Source of the DNA: Thinopyrum elongatum
Taxonomy: Eukaryota; Streptophyta; Magnoliopsida; Poales; Poaceae
Reading direction: 5' to 3'
NCBI GenBank assembly: GCA_011799875.1
Contig: CM022303.1
Coordinates: 276,840,904 to 276,904,903, forward strand
DNA: 64,000 nt
Positions 1 through 9,802 of the stretch are shown here, in pieces. Every line of letters starts with the position of its first letter. Positions within the stretch are counted from its first letter, which is position 1. A model generated the notes under the pieces. The model saw only the letters and a program-made list of their open reading frames with translations, was not told the DNA's origin and searched no databases. A program made the position numbers and the translations under genes.

Positions 1-139
1 TGGCCGACAACCACTGCAGCACGGTAAGAACTGGTAAGAGCTTGGTAATTGCTAGAGTGTTGAGAGAATTTTCCCACCACCTCCGAGTAGTACCATAGGA
101 ACATTATACTTGTGATTTTGTTTTTGTGTGGTACTAACC
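1..139 (+). other. Untranslated leader of element A
   Basis: AT-rich stretch ending in the gag ATG at 140. No primer-binding site is visible here, so the 5' LTR and primer site must be upstream of the window. Confidence 0.5.
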
Positions 140-800
140 ATGGCAGATTATAGAATGGTCAATGGTTGGGTTGCGTCTATTGTGGGAGATGCCTTGCCAC
201 ATTTTGATACAGATCACTCTTACCCACCACAGAAGGTACAATGACCATCCCATGATCTACATCATGGTAGAAACACAAATCATCAGGTTACCTCTTTGCC
301 AAATTTCGAGGGTAAATATGACCCTGATTCATATATTGATTGGGAAATTGAGGTAGAAGAAATATTTGGTAGCCATGATTTTTCTAAGCATAAGAAAATA
401 AATGATGTCACTAAAAGTTTTTCGGTTTTGCTTCAGTTTGGTGGAGAAATTATTGTAGGGAAAATATTTGTAATAGACCTACTACTTGGAAAGCTTTAAA
501 ACTTGTTATGCGAAACCGATTTGTTCCTTCATACCATGCTAGTGATTTGCTTAGAAAATTGGAACGTTTAACACAAGGCAATAACACTGTTGAAGAATAT
601 TATGATAATTTGTGTACTGCTTTGTTTCGTTGTGGATTAGAAGAATGTGAAGACAATTTTCTGAACATATTTTGGAGAGGTTTAAACCATGATATACAAG
701 ATAAAATAATGCATGAAGAATTGTATTCTGTCGACCATTTGTTTCGTCTTTCTTGTAAAGCTAAACAGAAAATACGAAGACGTGTGTACATGATGAACAA
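140..800 (+). pseudogene. gag: Ty3-type gag of element A, broken
   Basis: Gag forms the virus-like particle and packages element RNA. The ATG at 140 opens a frame with a TGA at 242-244 (fits CGA to TGA). It continues through a conserved gag motif (FEGKYDPDSYIDWE) and then loses frame near 437. The frame starting at 508 continues the same domain: RNRFVPSYHASDLLRKLE, then an EEYY motif and the CKAKQKIRR end typical of the plant Ty3 gag domain. Order and spacing match the family's central gag domain. No CCHC zinc knuckle is visible. Two lesions make it non-functional. Assignment to Ty3 gag is firm; the lineage within Ty3 is not resolved. Confidence 0.8.
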
Positions 801-1977
801 GTGTGTGGTGGAATCCCCGTCAAAGAATGTTACTTCCTTCGCTGCACCAGCAACTATGATTGCGCCACTTGGAGCTTATGAGGAGTCACTATCGACCGTT
901 CTTACTTCATATCAACGAGGACTAGAATGTAATAAGGAAGGTATGGAATCGACTGATCCACCCGATATTGATTTATGTCATGCTGAATTAAAAGGTTCAT
1001 GTGCCGAATTGAATGAAATGCCACATGTTTTGATCTCGCCATTTGTTATGAATAATTGTGTTGATACCTTGGATAAATTGAATGATCAAACAACCAAGAC
1101 ACCTATTGTTTTGCGTGCACCAACTCATAAAATTTACGACCTCGCTGATTTGAGTGCACCCAATGAATTAAAGGCCACTGAGATTGAACCATGTGACTTA
1201 ATAATTAAATCTAGCTTGGATCACATAAAATTGCTTAAACATGATGAAGTAATCGCTCGAATTTCTCATGTTAATTCTTTGTATTCTCTTTTGATGGATC
1301 CACCTATGCGTTTGTCACATGCAAGAACTAAAATAGCTGAAATCACATGCTTGCGTTCTCTGAAAAGTATTTATGCGCCTAATCTTACTTTTAACTTGAT
1401 TAGTAAGGGTTGCATAGACAATGAATTTTTGGTTCATCGAATTTGCATCACATGTGATGATCTTGTTAGCTTGAAAGAGAGTATTAATATGCCAATGCCT
1501 GATCATTTTTGTATGACCTCCAACATCGTGGTAATGTCGAATAGCTCGTTGCATGAGTACTTATTTCAAAATGTTGTCGCAAGCAATTTGGAAAGAATTC
1601 AATATTATTTTCCAATGTTGGGATGGTTTAATGATAAGCATTGCCACGATATGAATACACGCTTCATTTATATGTGCAAACTAAGTTGCAATTTAATATG
1701 TCAGTATATTTCTTGTGACGATTCCTTGACTTTTAATCTCACAAGGTATGCTACTTCCTCATACATACATATATTAATTGTGCAACAGCATAGAGGAGTT
1801 AAAACAGCTGACATATATATACATCATGCATACACCATGTCTATTTTGTCCTCTTGGTTAGTTTATTTTCAGAATAAGCAACGCCGAGGACGGCTTTGTT
1901 TTCAAGAAAGGGAGGATGATGTGGATATAGCTTCCCCGGATACGACTAAATATATTGTGCAAATACATATCTTTTAG
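801..1977 (+). CDS. Unknown reading frame downstream of gag in element A
   Basis: An open frame starting at 508 runs 489 codons to a stop at 1975-1977. Past the gag domain, about residues 100-450 hold no motif I recognise: no DSG/DTG protease, no RT YxDD, no integrase. The last part (about codons 450-489) translates the polypurine tract region and the start of the presumed LTR, so the true end of any protein is unclear. The same translated stretch (WLVYFQ, then RGRLCFQER) recurs in frame in the second tandem copy at about 2505-2580. It may be a remnant of a fused or captured protein, or a gag extension. Function unknown. Confidence 0.35.
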
Positions 1978-3000
1978 GTGAATTCTAATAAAAATTATAC
2001 AATCATTTATTTTGTTATCACGTATAAAAAAACTTCACCTATTTGCATTTCATGTACAATTGCAGAATATTTATACAAGCCACGCCAGAAAATGAGAAGG
2101 GGACAGACAATTATATTTCTAGTCAACACCCATGTGCACTCTAAGCAAGCCAAGAGATTTCCATGCAAACAAACGTGCACATGTTCAAGAAAGACCAGGG
2201 AGCCCAAGCAAGCATGCATGCATGCGTACGTATGTTTGCAATTCTGTGCATGTACACCTGCGTGTGGGCCAGCCGATGGTATGCATGGCACGTCCAGCCC
2301 ATGGCCTCCGATTAAACAAAAGCAAGGTTGTTACTGCATGTAGGCAGAGGGATTGGGCCAGCCGACGAGGCCCAAGACGTGGCGCACCGACTTGTTGACC
2401 TGCAGCACAACAGATCCTCTAATAAATACGTAGACGTCAAGATATTAATAGTGAAAAAATGGAGAGAAATTAAAGCGGATGAATACATATACCACGTATA
2501 CACATTGTCTCTTTGGTTAGTTTATTTTCAGATTATCCAAAGCCGAGGACGGCTTTGTTTTCAAGAAAGGGTGGATGATGTGGACATAGCTACCTCAGAT
2601 ACGGCCAAAACTATTGCACACATTCAAATTTTACAGGTGAATTCTAGTAGTAATTATAAAATATATTATTTTGTTATTAAAGACAAAATTACTACATCTC
2701 TATTTATTTCATGCAGGATTAACAGAGATTTATTCAAACCACGTGTCAAGATACGGTTGCTTGTGCATATACAAATACATGCTTGTGTGTTCACACATCC
2801 GTATGATACGGCTGAGCCATGCAATGGTGCAACGTGCATGCAAAGAGGAGAAGGGCCATGCCCATATGTGATGCATGCCACACGAGCATGCATGCAATTC
2901 AGCCCACACACACATGGGCTTGAGTAGGCCACGTGCAACGCCGGCCACGTGAGCGCCCCAACATCCATACAACGCACGGCTGGTCCATCGAACAACAAAT
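1795..3000 (+). repeat. Diverged tandem duplication (659-bp period) across the polypurine tract
   Basis: GTTTATTTTCAG at 1861 recurs at 2520. The following polypurine-tract blocks (CGAGGACGGCTTTGTTTTCA, then a purine run) recur at the same 659-bp offset. Similarity extends upstream (about 1795 and 2463) and downstream through AT-rich sequence into CATGCA-rich sequence. The copies are clearly diverged, so the duplication is old. Copy 1 has an uninterrupted purine run before TGATGTGG at 1917; in copy 2 a T interrupts it before TGATGTGG at 2576. Confidence 0.8.
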
Positions 3001-3423
3001 CAAGGCGGCGGTTCCCCTTCGTACTACTATAAATAATTAGCCTCCGTTTAGGGTTAGATTTGGGTTTTATTGTATAGTCTAGCCATCGCTACAATTCGCA
3101 TCTACGAGACGTGTAGGACTACCGCCTTGTCAGATCCACAGTGGAACCCCAACTTTTCATCTAGTTCGTGTGCTCAGTTTATCATCCGCAATTTCAGTTA
3201 CAATTCACCTTTGTTCTTGCTGGTTCTTCGGTTGCTTGCAGGAACTCGAAACTCGTTGTTCAGGTTGATCGTGCCTACGGCAAGGTCAATAACCATCGGA
3301 GATTGGTTTAACGATTGTCGAGGCGTATCGCCGGGTACGGTATAGCCGGATCGTCAAGGTCAAAATCCACCAAATCGATAGTTATCCCCTCTCTCATCGA
3401 AAGATCGGGCCGCCGTCACATCA
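1917..3423 (+). mobile_element. 3' LTR of element A (start uncertain: 1917 or 2576)
   Basis: The LTR ends at 3423 with CACATCA. Two candidate starts (TGATGTGG) follow the two purine tracts, giving an LTR of 1507 or 848 bp. The 5' LTR, which would decide, is outside the window. A TATA box at 3027-3036 and GGGTTAG/GGGTTT boxes mark the U3/R part. Confidence 0.65.
3027..3036 (+). promoter_or_regulatory. TATA box of element A LTR
   Basis: CTATAAATAA about 390 bp before the LTR end, followed by a pyrimidine/GGGTTAG-rich stretch. It is the only well-placed TATA motif in this LTR. Confidence 0.55.
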
Positions 3424-4855
3424 GTTTCAGATCATTGCAAGTAAATGGTTTGGCCTTAGATGGCCAAACAAATTCAGTAGCATAAATATCACCCTCATCG
3501 TCCGAGTGATCACTATCATATTCAACCATGTTCATCTTAGGACGATCAGCTTTATATCTATGCACTTCTTTGAAATCTTTGCTTCAGCTTTCCTGAGCCA
3601 AAGCCCTTTGTAAGACTTGGTTGATATTTAAGAACACATAGCCTTCTAGCTTTTCTCTAATGGGAGTTCTCAAACCACTCAGCACTTAGTCTGCCAAGTC
3701 ACTCTCGGTTATCACCAAACTATAACACTGGTTTTTTGTTTCTCTGAATCTCTTGACATAATCAGAGAATGATTCATCATGCTTCTGTTTAACCGATGTT
3801 AGATGTGACAACTTGAGTTCATTGTCACCACTATAAAAATGATCATGAAATTTCTGCTTTAGCTGCGACCAAACTTGAATGGAACCATATGGTAAAGAAG
3901 AAAACCATGAAAATGCGGTACCAGTTAATGATAAAGGAAATAAACGCACTTTCAATTCATTTAGTGAGCCTGCTTCACCTAATTGTGCCAAGTATTGACT
4001 AACATGCTCCCATGTGGTTTTTGTGCCTTCTCCATTAAACTTAACAAAATCTAGAATTTTATATCCCGGAGGGCACTGGATGGCATCAAAGTACTCGGGA
4101 TACGGTTTTTGGTAAATCCGATTCCGAGGTAACTCAACTCCAAAATTCTCTCTAAGCATCTTAGCCATCTCCTCTCTAAAATTAGCTAGGGCATTGTCTG
4201 TAGTAGACGATGAAGCTTGTTGCAGTGGCATAGGAGGAGTAGGTCTACTAGCTATAGGTAGGAACTGTGGCAAGTATGCCGAACCATAGTTCATTAATGG
4301 TCGAGTGTTTGTACCTATAGGTAGGGTTTGGTTCGGCGTTGCCAGCAAACCTGGCATGCTCATAATAGGATTAATGAGTGCAGCCACAATCTGATTTGTT
4401 TGGGTAGGATAATAAGTCATCGTCATGGGAGGCGCCGATGAAATAGGTAGAGCCAGATTAGGGTTTTGCACACTAGCAGCTACACCACCATTACCACTAG
4501 ATGATTGAGATATATTCTTCTGAGCATTAGTATTTTCTATGAAAATTTGATATACCAAATTGTTACCATCAGCAATACGACTCTCAATCTCAGCCCACTG
4601 CTCAGGAGAAAAGGTAGTACTCATAGAGGGTTTAACCTGCTCGGCTTGAAGAAGAGGGAACTTGATTTCTTCAATTGGAGTGATGTTGCCTTGGCGATCC
4701 TTCTTGAATTTTGCAAGGAACTCCTGCAAATCCTTCTCTTCACGCGCCTTCTTGTACTCCTCATAGATTTGGCAATGATCGGCCGATATCTCATCAAGAC
4801 TGGGTTTAATGATGTTATCGGCGTCTACTTCAGATGGCTTGGAAAGATCGGACAT
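3424..4855 (-). pseudogene. gag: Tat-type gag of element B, interrupted by element A
   Basis: Capsid/nucleocapsid precursor. The ATG (complement 4855-4853) follows the primer site at 4882-4899 by 26 bp, and the protein opens MSDLSKPSEVDAD. A Gln/Pro/Ser-rich linker precedes the plant retrotransposon gag domain (about residues 240-380, with FNGEGTKTTWEH and WSQLKQKFHDHFYSGDNELK). The frame has a TAA at 3686-3688, then continues recognisably (GLRTPIREKLEGY, KADRPKMNMVEYDSDHSDDE) to 3424. There it stops dead at the end of element A. The remainder should lie left of the window. The stop and the insertion make it a pseudogene. Confidence 0.8.
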
Positions 4856-4881
4856 GGTAGATGATGATGATTGATCTTTAG

Positions 4882-4899
4882 TCCCCAGCGGAGTCGCCA
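4882..4899 (-). other. Primer-binding site of element B
   Basis: The complement reads TGGCGACTCCGCTGGGGA, starting TGG as required for pairing with a tRNA CCA end. It lies six bases inside the LTR end at 4906 and just before gag. I do not assign the tRNA. Confidence 0.7.
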
Positions 4900-4905
4900 A
4901 AAAGG

Positions 4906-6204
4906 TGTGTTGAGACACGAACACATCATGTGTACCCTCGACACCGGGGGTGATGCACCGCAGCTCACGTCGAAGGCGACCCGACCGACAACGCGATACG
5001 CAAGACAGTCGGCGGGTGCTTTTGCAGACCCAAAACCCCACACGCCCGAGAGGGACCCCGTTAGGGAGTGCGGCGGCTATGGGTTGCCCTAGGTCGATTC
5101 GCTCACCCCTAGAGCCTCGGGATTCATAGCTCTCAAACTCGAGGAACAGCAAAGAACGAGAGAGAAAAACAGTGGAGAGATAAAACATAGATGAAAAAGT
5201 AGTATATTGATATGTCGATTGTGTGTTGTTCAATCGGCCGTCACCCCTTACATATATATGAGGAGGCTGGACTTCCCGTACAAGCAAAGGATTCATCTAG
5301 GCTTTCCTTACAAGAAAAATTACATCAATTCACGTCCTAGAGTCCTGGTTCTAGTTCAACTCGGATTCAGTCCGAATCTGGCCCATATTTCTGTCTGGCT
5401 GCTTGCGTAGGCCGTAGAACTTGCATATTACCTCTGATCAAAATGGCCCAAACATCAAATTTGTGCAGCTCGACAAGATGAACAACTCTCGTGTTGATCA
5501 CTTTTCTAAATAAGGTCATCTTGAATACTCTAGGAAGCCATCTTTAGCCTCAAGTCGGACTTGGTCATGTAGCTGACAGGACTGTTTGAGCCTTGTAGCG
5601 ACACTGCAGGCCGTATACTATCTCAGATGATGATGACCCCGAAACCAAACTTGACTTTTTCGATGATACGCACAACTTCCATGTTGAATATTTTTCCATC
5701 CGAGCCAATCTAGATAACCTTTCGGGCACATCTTCAGCTTCTGGTCGGAGCACTCGGATCTGAATCTCTTCACTTGGATGTTAGAGTCTTCCACTCGGAT
5801 CGCCCAACTAGACTTCTTCACTCGGATGTTGGAGTCTTTCACTCGGATCGTCTGACTAGACTTCTTCACTCGGATGTCAACTTTCACTAGGATGGCAAAA
5901 TTTTCACCTGGAGGACAATCTTTCACTCGAATAACTACATTTTCACTCGGACGTCAATCTCTTACTCGATCGGCAAGCTTTCATTCCGATGGTAAACTTT
6001 TCACTCGGATGACTATATTTTCACTCGGACAACAATCTTTTAATCGGCCGAAAAGCACTCGGAACACTAAATTCTGCCACTCGGAGTATAGTTTCGGCCC
6101 CTAAGATGAGGTCGGATGACGATAACCAAAACATCAAATTTGTTCCACTCGACGACGTGAAACTTTTCATGCTGAAAACACTTTCACACAAGGCCATCTT
6201 ATTT
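4906..6204 (-). mobile_element. Element B LTR copy 1 (shortened)
   Basis: The sense 3' end (AACACA) is at 4906, followed by the primer site. Compared with copies 2-4 it lacks about 420 bp: the run through CAATCTTTTA joins directly to ATCGGCCGAAAAGCAC near 6045, and the matching block in copy 2 is about 7348-7744. Its sense 5' end lacks the first roughly 35 bases and starts at AAATAAGATGG. Confidence 0.8.
5251..5260 (-). promoter_or_regulatory. TATA box of element B LTR
   Basis: CATATATATG on the sense strand followed by TAAGGGGTGA. Equivalent sites lie at 6559-6568, 8245-8254 and 14303-14312 in the other copies. About 345 bp of R/U5 follow to the LTR end. Confidence 0.5.
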
Positions 6205-6213
6205 GAAAAAAAG

Positions 6214-7907
6214 TGTGTTGACACACGAACACGTCACATGTACCCTCGACGCCGAGGGTGATGCACCGCAGCTCACGTCGAAGGAGACCCGACCGACAGC
6301 GCGATACGTATGACAGTCGGCGGGTGCTTTTGCAGACCCAAAACCCCACACGCCCGGGAGGGACCCCGTCAGGGAGTGTGGTAGCTATGGGTTGCCCTAG
6401 ATCGATTCGCTTGCCCCTAGAGCCTCGGGATTCGCTGCTCTCAAACTCGAGGAACAACGAAGACCGAGAGAGAAAAACAGTGGAGAGATAAAACGTAGAT
6501 GAAAACGTAGTATATTGATATGTCGATTGTGTGTTGTTCAATTGGCCCTCACCCCTTACATATATATGAGGCAGATGGACTTCCCGTACAAGCAAAGGAT
6601 TCATCTAGGCTTTCCTTACAAGAAAAATTACATCAATTCACGTCCTAGAGTCCTAGTTCTAGTTCAACTCGGATTCAGTCCGAATCTGGCCCATATTTCT
6701 GTCTTGCTGCTTGCGTAGGCCGTAGAACTTGCATATTACCTCTAATCAAAATGGCCCAAACATCAAATTTGTGCATCTCGACGAGACGAACAACTCTCGT
6801 GCTGATCACTTTTCGAAATAAGGTCATCTTGAATACTCTAGGAAGCCATCTTTAGCCTCCAGTCGGACTTGGTCATGTAGCTGACTGGACTATTCGAGCC
6901 TTGTAGCGACGCTGTAGGCCGTATACTATCTTAGATGATGATGACCCCGAAACCAAAGTTGACCGTTTCGATGATACGCACAACTTCCATGTTGAACACT
7001 TTTCCATCCGAGCGAATCTAGATAACCTTTCGGGCACATCTCCAGCTTCTGGTCGGAGCACTCGGATCTGAATCTCTTCACTTGGATGTTAGAGTCTTCC
7101 ACTCGGATCGCCCGACTAGACTTCTTCACTCGGATGTTAGAGTCTTTCACTCGGATCGTCCGACTAGACTTCTTCACTCGGATGGCAACTTTCACTAGGA
7201 TGGCAAAATTTTCACCTGGAGGACAATCTTTCACTCAAATGACTACATTTTCACTCGGACGGCAATCTCTTACTCGATCGGCAAGCTTTCATTCCGATGG
7301 TAAACTTTTCACTCGGATGACTATATTTTCACTTGGACAACAATCTTTTACTCGATCAGTAGGCTTTCACTTGGATGGTAAGCTTTTCACTCGGATTTCC
7401 CGACTAGAAACACAGCCTGATCTTGTTTTCCCTCTCCAGGTCGCATACGACCTCGGATTGAGACGATTTATATATGAAAATCGATCGGCTTGGCGAGACG
7501 AAACTTTTTCGTGCTGAAGGTTTTTCAATTCAAGGCCATTTTGATGGCCGAATGACTCGCGCGACCCATCAGACATGTGTCTGGTACCTCGGGCTATTTT
7601 TCCGCTCAGGGTCAGTCTGCAGTGTATTGCCTCCAACTTTTGCATACGAACTCGGATTGAGATGGTTTATATATGAAAATCTATTGTCTCGATGAGACGA
7701 AGACAATTCATGTGGATTAATCTGAGGTCGTCTTGAAGGCATAATCGGCCGAAAAGCACACAGAACACTAAATTCTGCCACTCGGAGTACAGTTTCGGCC
7801 CCTAAGATAGGTCGGATGACGATAACCAAAACATCAAATTTGTTCCACTCGGAGATGTGAAACTTTTCATGCTGAAAACCCTTTCACTCGAGGCCATCTT
7901 ATTTGCC
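6214..7907 (-). mobile_element. Element B LTR copy 2
   Basis: Starts on the + strand with TGTGTTGACACACG at 6214, colinear with copies 3 and 4. It lacks the same roughly 35 bases at the sense 5' end as copy 1. It joins copy 3 through a short GCCAATAAAG spacer rather than an internal region. Confidence 0.85.
7075..7405 (-). repeat. Degenerate short tandem repeats in element B U3
   Basis: A motif close to TTTTCACTCGGATG (sense CATCCGAGTGAAAA) recurs about every 22-50 bases through this stretch. Matching arrays occur in copy 1 (about 5765-6040), copy 3 (about 8757-9090) and copy 4 (about 14815-15145). All lie upstream, in the sense direction, of the LTR TATA box, the position of U3 enhancers. 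Open frames across it (for example 7086-7517) merely translate the repeat. Confidence 0.75.
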
Positions 7908-7914
7908 AATAAAG

Positions 7915-9633
7915 TGTGTTGACACACGAACACGTCACATGTACCCTCGACGCCGGAGGTGATGCATCGCGGCTCACGTCGAAGGAGACCCGACCGACAA
8001 CGCGATACGCAAGACAGTCGGCGGGTGCTTTTGCAGACCCGAAACCCCACACGCCCAGGAGGGACCCCGTCAGGGAGCGGCGGCTATGGGTTACCCTAGG
8101 TCGATTCGCTCAGCCCTAGAGCCTCGGGATCAATAGCTCTCAAACTCGAGGAACAGCGAAGAACGAGAGAGAAAAACAGTGGAGAGATAAAACGTAGTAT
8201 ATTGATATGTCGATTGTGTGTTGTTCAATCGGCCGTCACCCCTTACATATATATGAGGAGGCTGGACTTCCCGTACAAGAAAAGGATTCATCTAGGCTTT
8301 CCTTACAAGAAAAATTACATCAATTCACGTCCTAGAGTCCTAGTTCTAGTTCAACTCGGATCCAGTCCGAATCTGGCCCATATTTCTGTCTTGCTGCTTG
8401 CACGGACCATAGAACTTGCATATTACCTTTGATCAAAATGGCCCAAACATCAAATTTGTGCATCTCGACGATACGAACAACTATCGTGTTGATCACTTTT
8501 CCAAATAAGGTCATCTTGAATACTCTACGAAGCCATCTTTAGCCTCCAGTCGGACTTGGTCATGTAGCTGACTGGACTGTCCGAGCCTTGTAGCGACGCT
8601 GCAAGCTGTATACTATCTCAGATGATGATGACCCCAAAACCAAAGTTGACCGTTTCGATGATTCGCACAAACTCCATGTTGATCACTTTTCCATCCGAGC
8701 CAATCTAGATAAACTTTCGGGCACATCTTCAGCTTCTAGTCGGAGCACTCGGATCTGAATCTCTTCACTCTGATATTAGAGTCTTCTGCTCGAATCGCCC
8801 GACTAGACTTCTTCACTCGGATGTTAGAGTCTTTCACTCAGATCGCCTGACTAGACTTCTTCACTCGGATGGCAACTTTCAGTAGGATGGCAAAATTTTC
8901 CCCTGGAGGACAATCTTTCACTCGAATGACTACATTTTCACTCGGACGGCAATCTCTTACTCGATCGGCAAGCTTTCATTCCGTTGGTAAACTTTTCACT
9001 CGGATGACTATATTTTTACCCGGACAGCAATCTTTTACTCGATCAGTAAGCTTTCACTCTGATGGTAAGATTTTCACTTGGATTTCCCGACTGGAAACAT
9101 AGCCTGATCTTGTTTTCCCTCTCCAGGTCGCATACGACCTTGGATTGAGACGATTTATATATGAAAATCAATCGGCTTGGCGAGACAAAACTTTTTCGTG
9201 CGGAAGGTTTTTCGATTCAAGGCCGTCTTGATGGCTGAATGACTCGCGCGACCCATCAGACCTGTGTCTGGTACCTCGGGCCATTTTTTCGCTCAGGGTC
9301 AGTCTGCAGTGTATTGCCTCCAACTTTTGCATACGAACTCGGATTGACATGATTTATATATGAAAATCAATTGTGTTGACGAGACAAAGACAATTCATGT
9401 GGATTGCTCCTTCATCCGAGGCCGTCTTGAAGGCATAATCGGCCAAAAAGCACTCAGAACACTAAATTCTGTCACTCGGAGTACAGTTTCGGCCCCTAAG
9501 ATGAGGTCGGGTGACGGTATCCAAAACATCAAACTTGTTCCACTCGGCGACGTGAAACTTTTCATGCTTAAAACCATTTCACTCGCGGCCATCTTATTTG
9601 CCTTTTATGCCGTGCCAAAATGTGAAGTCAACA
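7915..9633 (-). mobile_element. Element B LTR copy 3, intact 3' LTR of the pol segment
   Basis: A complete LTR of 1719 bp. The sense start TGTTGACTTCAC is at 9633, directly after a polypurine tract (complement of 9634-9646). The sense end is at 7915. It is the proper 3' LTR of the pol copy at 9803-13955. Confidence 0.85.
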
Positions 9634-9802
9634 CATGCCCCCTGTTTTTCGGCAAAGCTTGCATGTCGAAAAATAATATGCACAATGTTTGTTCTAAGGA
9701 CGATGTCAACACTCCATCGGCCATTTATATCTTTCAGGGCGATAATTATGTAATGGCCATGTTTGCGCTAAGGGAGATAATCGTATATCGTCCATGGCCT
9801 AC
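9634..9802 (-). other. 3' untranslated end and polypurine tract of element B
   Basis: The complement of 9634-9646 reads CAGGGGGCATG, directly before the LTR start, and serves as plus-strand primer. The rest, up to the pol stop at 9803, is non-coding. Confidence 0.7.

Larger units (their letters stand above)
1..3423 (+). mobile_element. Element A: 3' part of a gag-only Ty3-type LTR retrotransposon
   Basis: Seen: a leader, a degraded Ty3-type gag, a further reading frame of unknown role, a purine-rich tract and an LTR ending in CACATCA at 3417-3423. The LTR is expected to start TGATGTG, so its ends are inverted repeats. No protease, RT or integrase is present, so the element is non-autonomous or a derivative. 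The 5' LTR and primer site lie before position 1. At 3424 the gag of element B resumes on the other strand, which fixes the right boundary and shows that A inserted into B. If the target duplication is 5 bp it should be GTTTC (3424-3428), to be found again left of the window. Confidence 0.8.

Noticed and set aside
2201..2240. CATGCATGCATG run as a seed-type RY regulatory element
   Set aside because: It lies in a CATGCA-rich simple-sequence stretch of an old tandem duplicate in element A; no promoter is positioned to use it.
7086..7517. 143-codon ORF with repeating FTRM/FSPGGQSFTR
   Set aside because: It is the translation of the U3 short tandem repeat, antisense to element B, and exists only because the repeat unit lacks stops.
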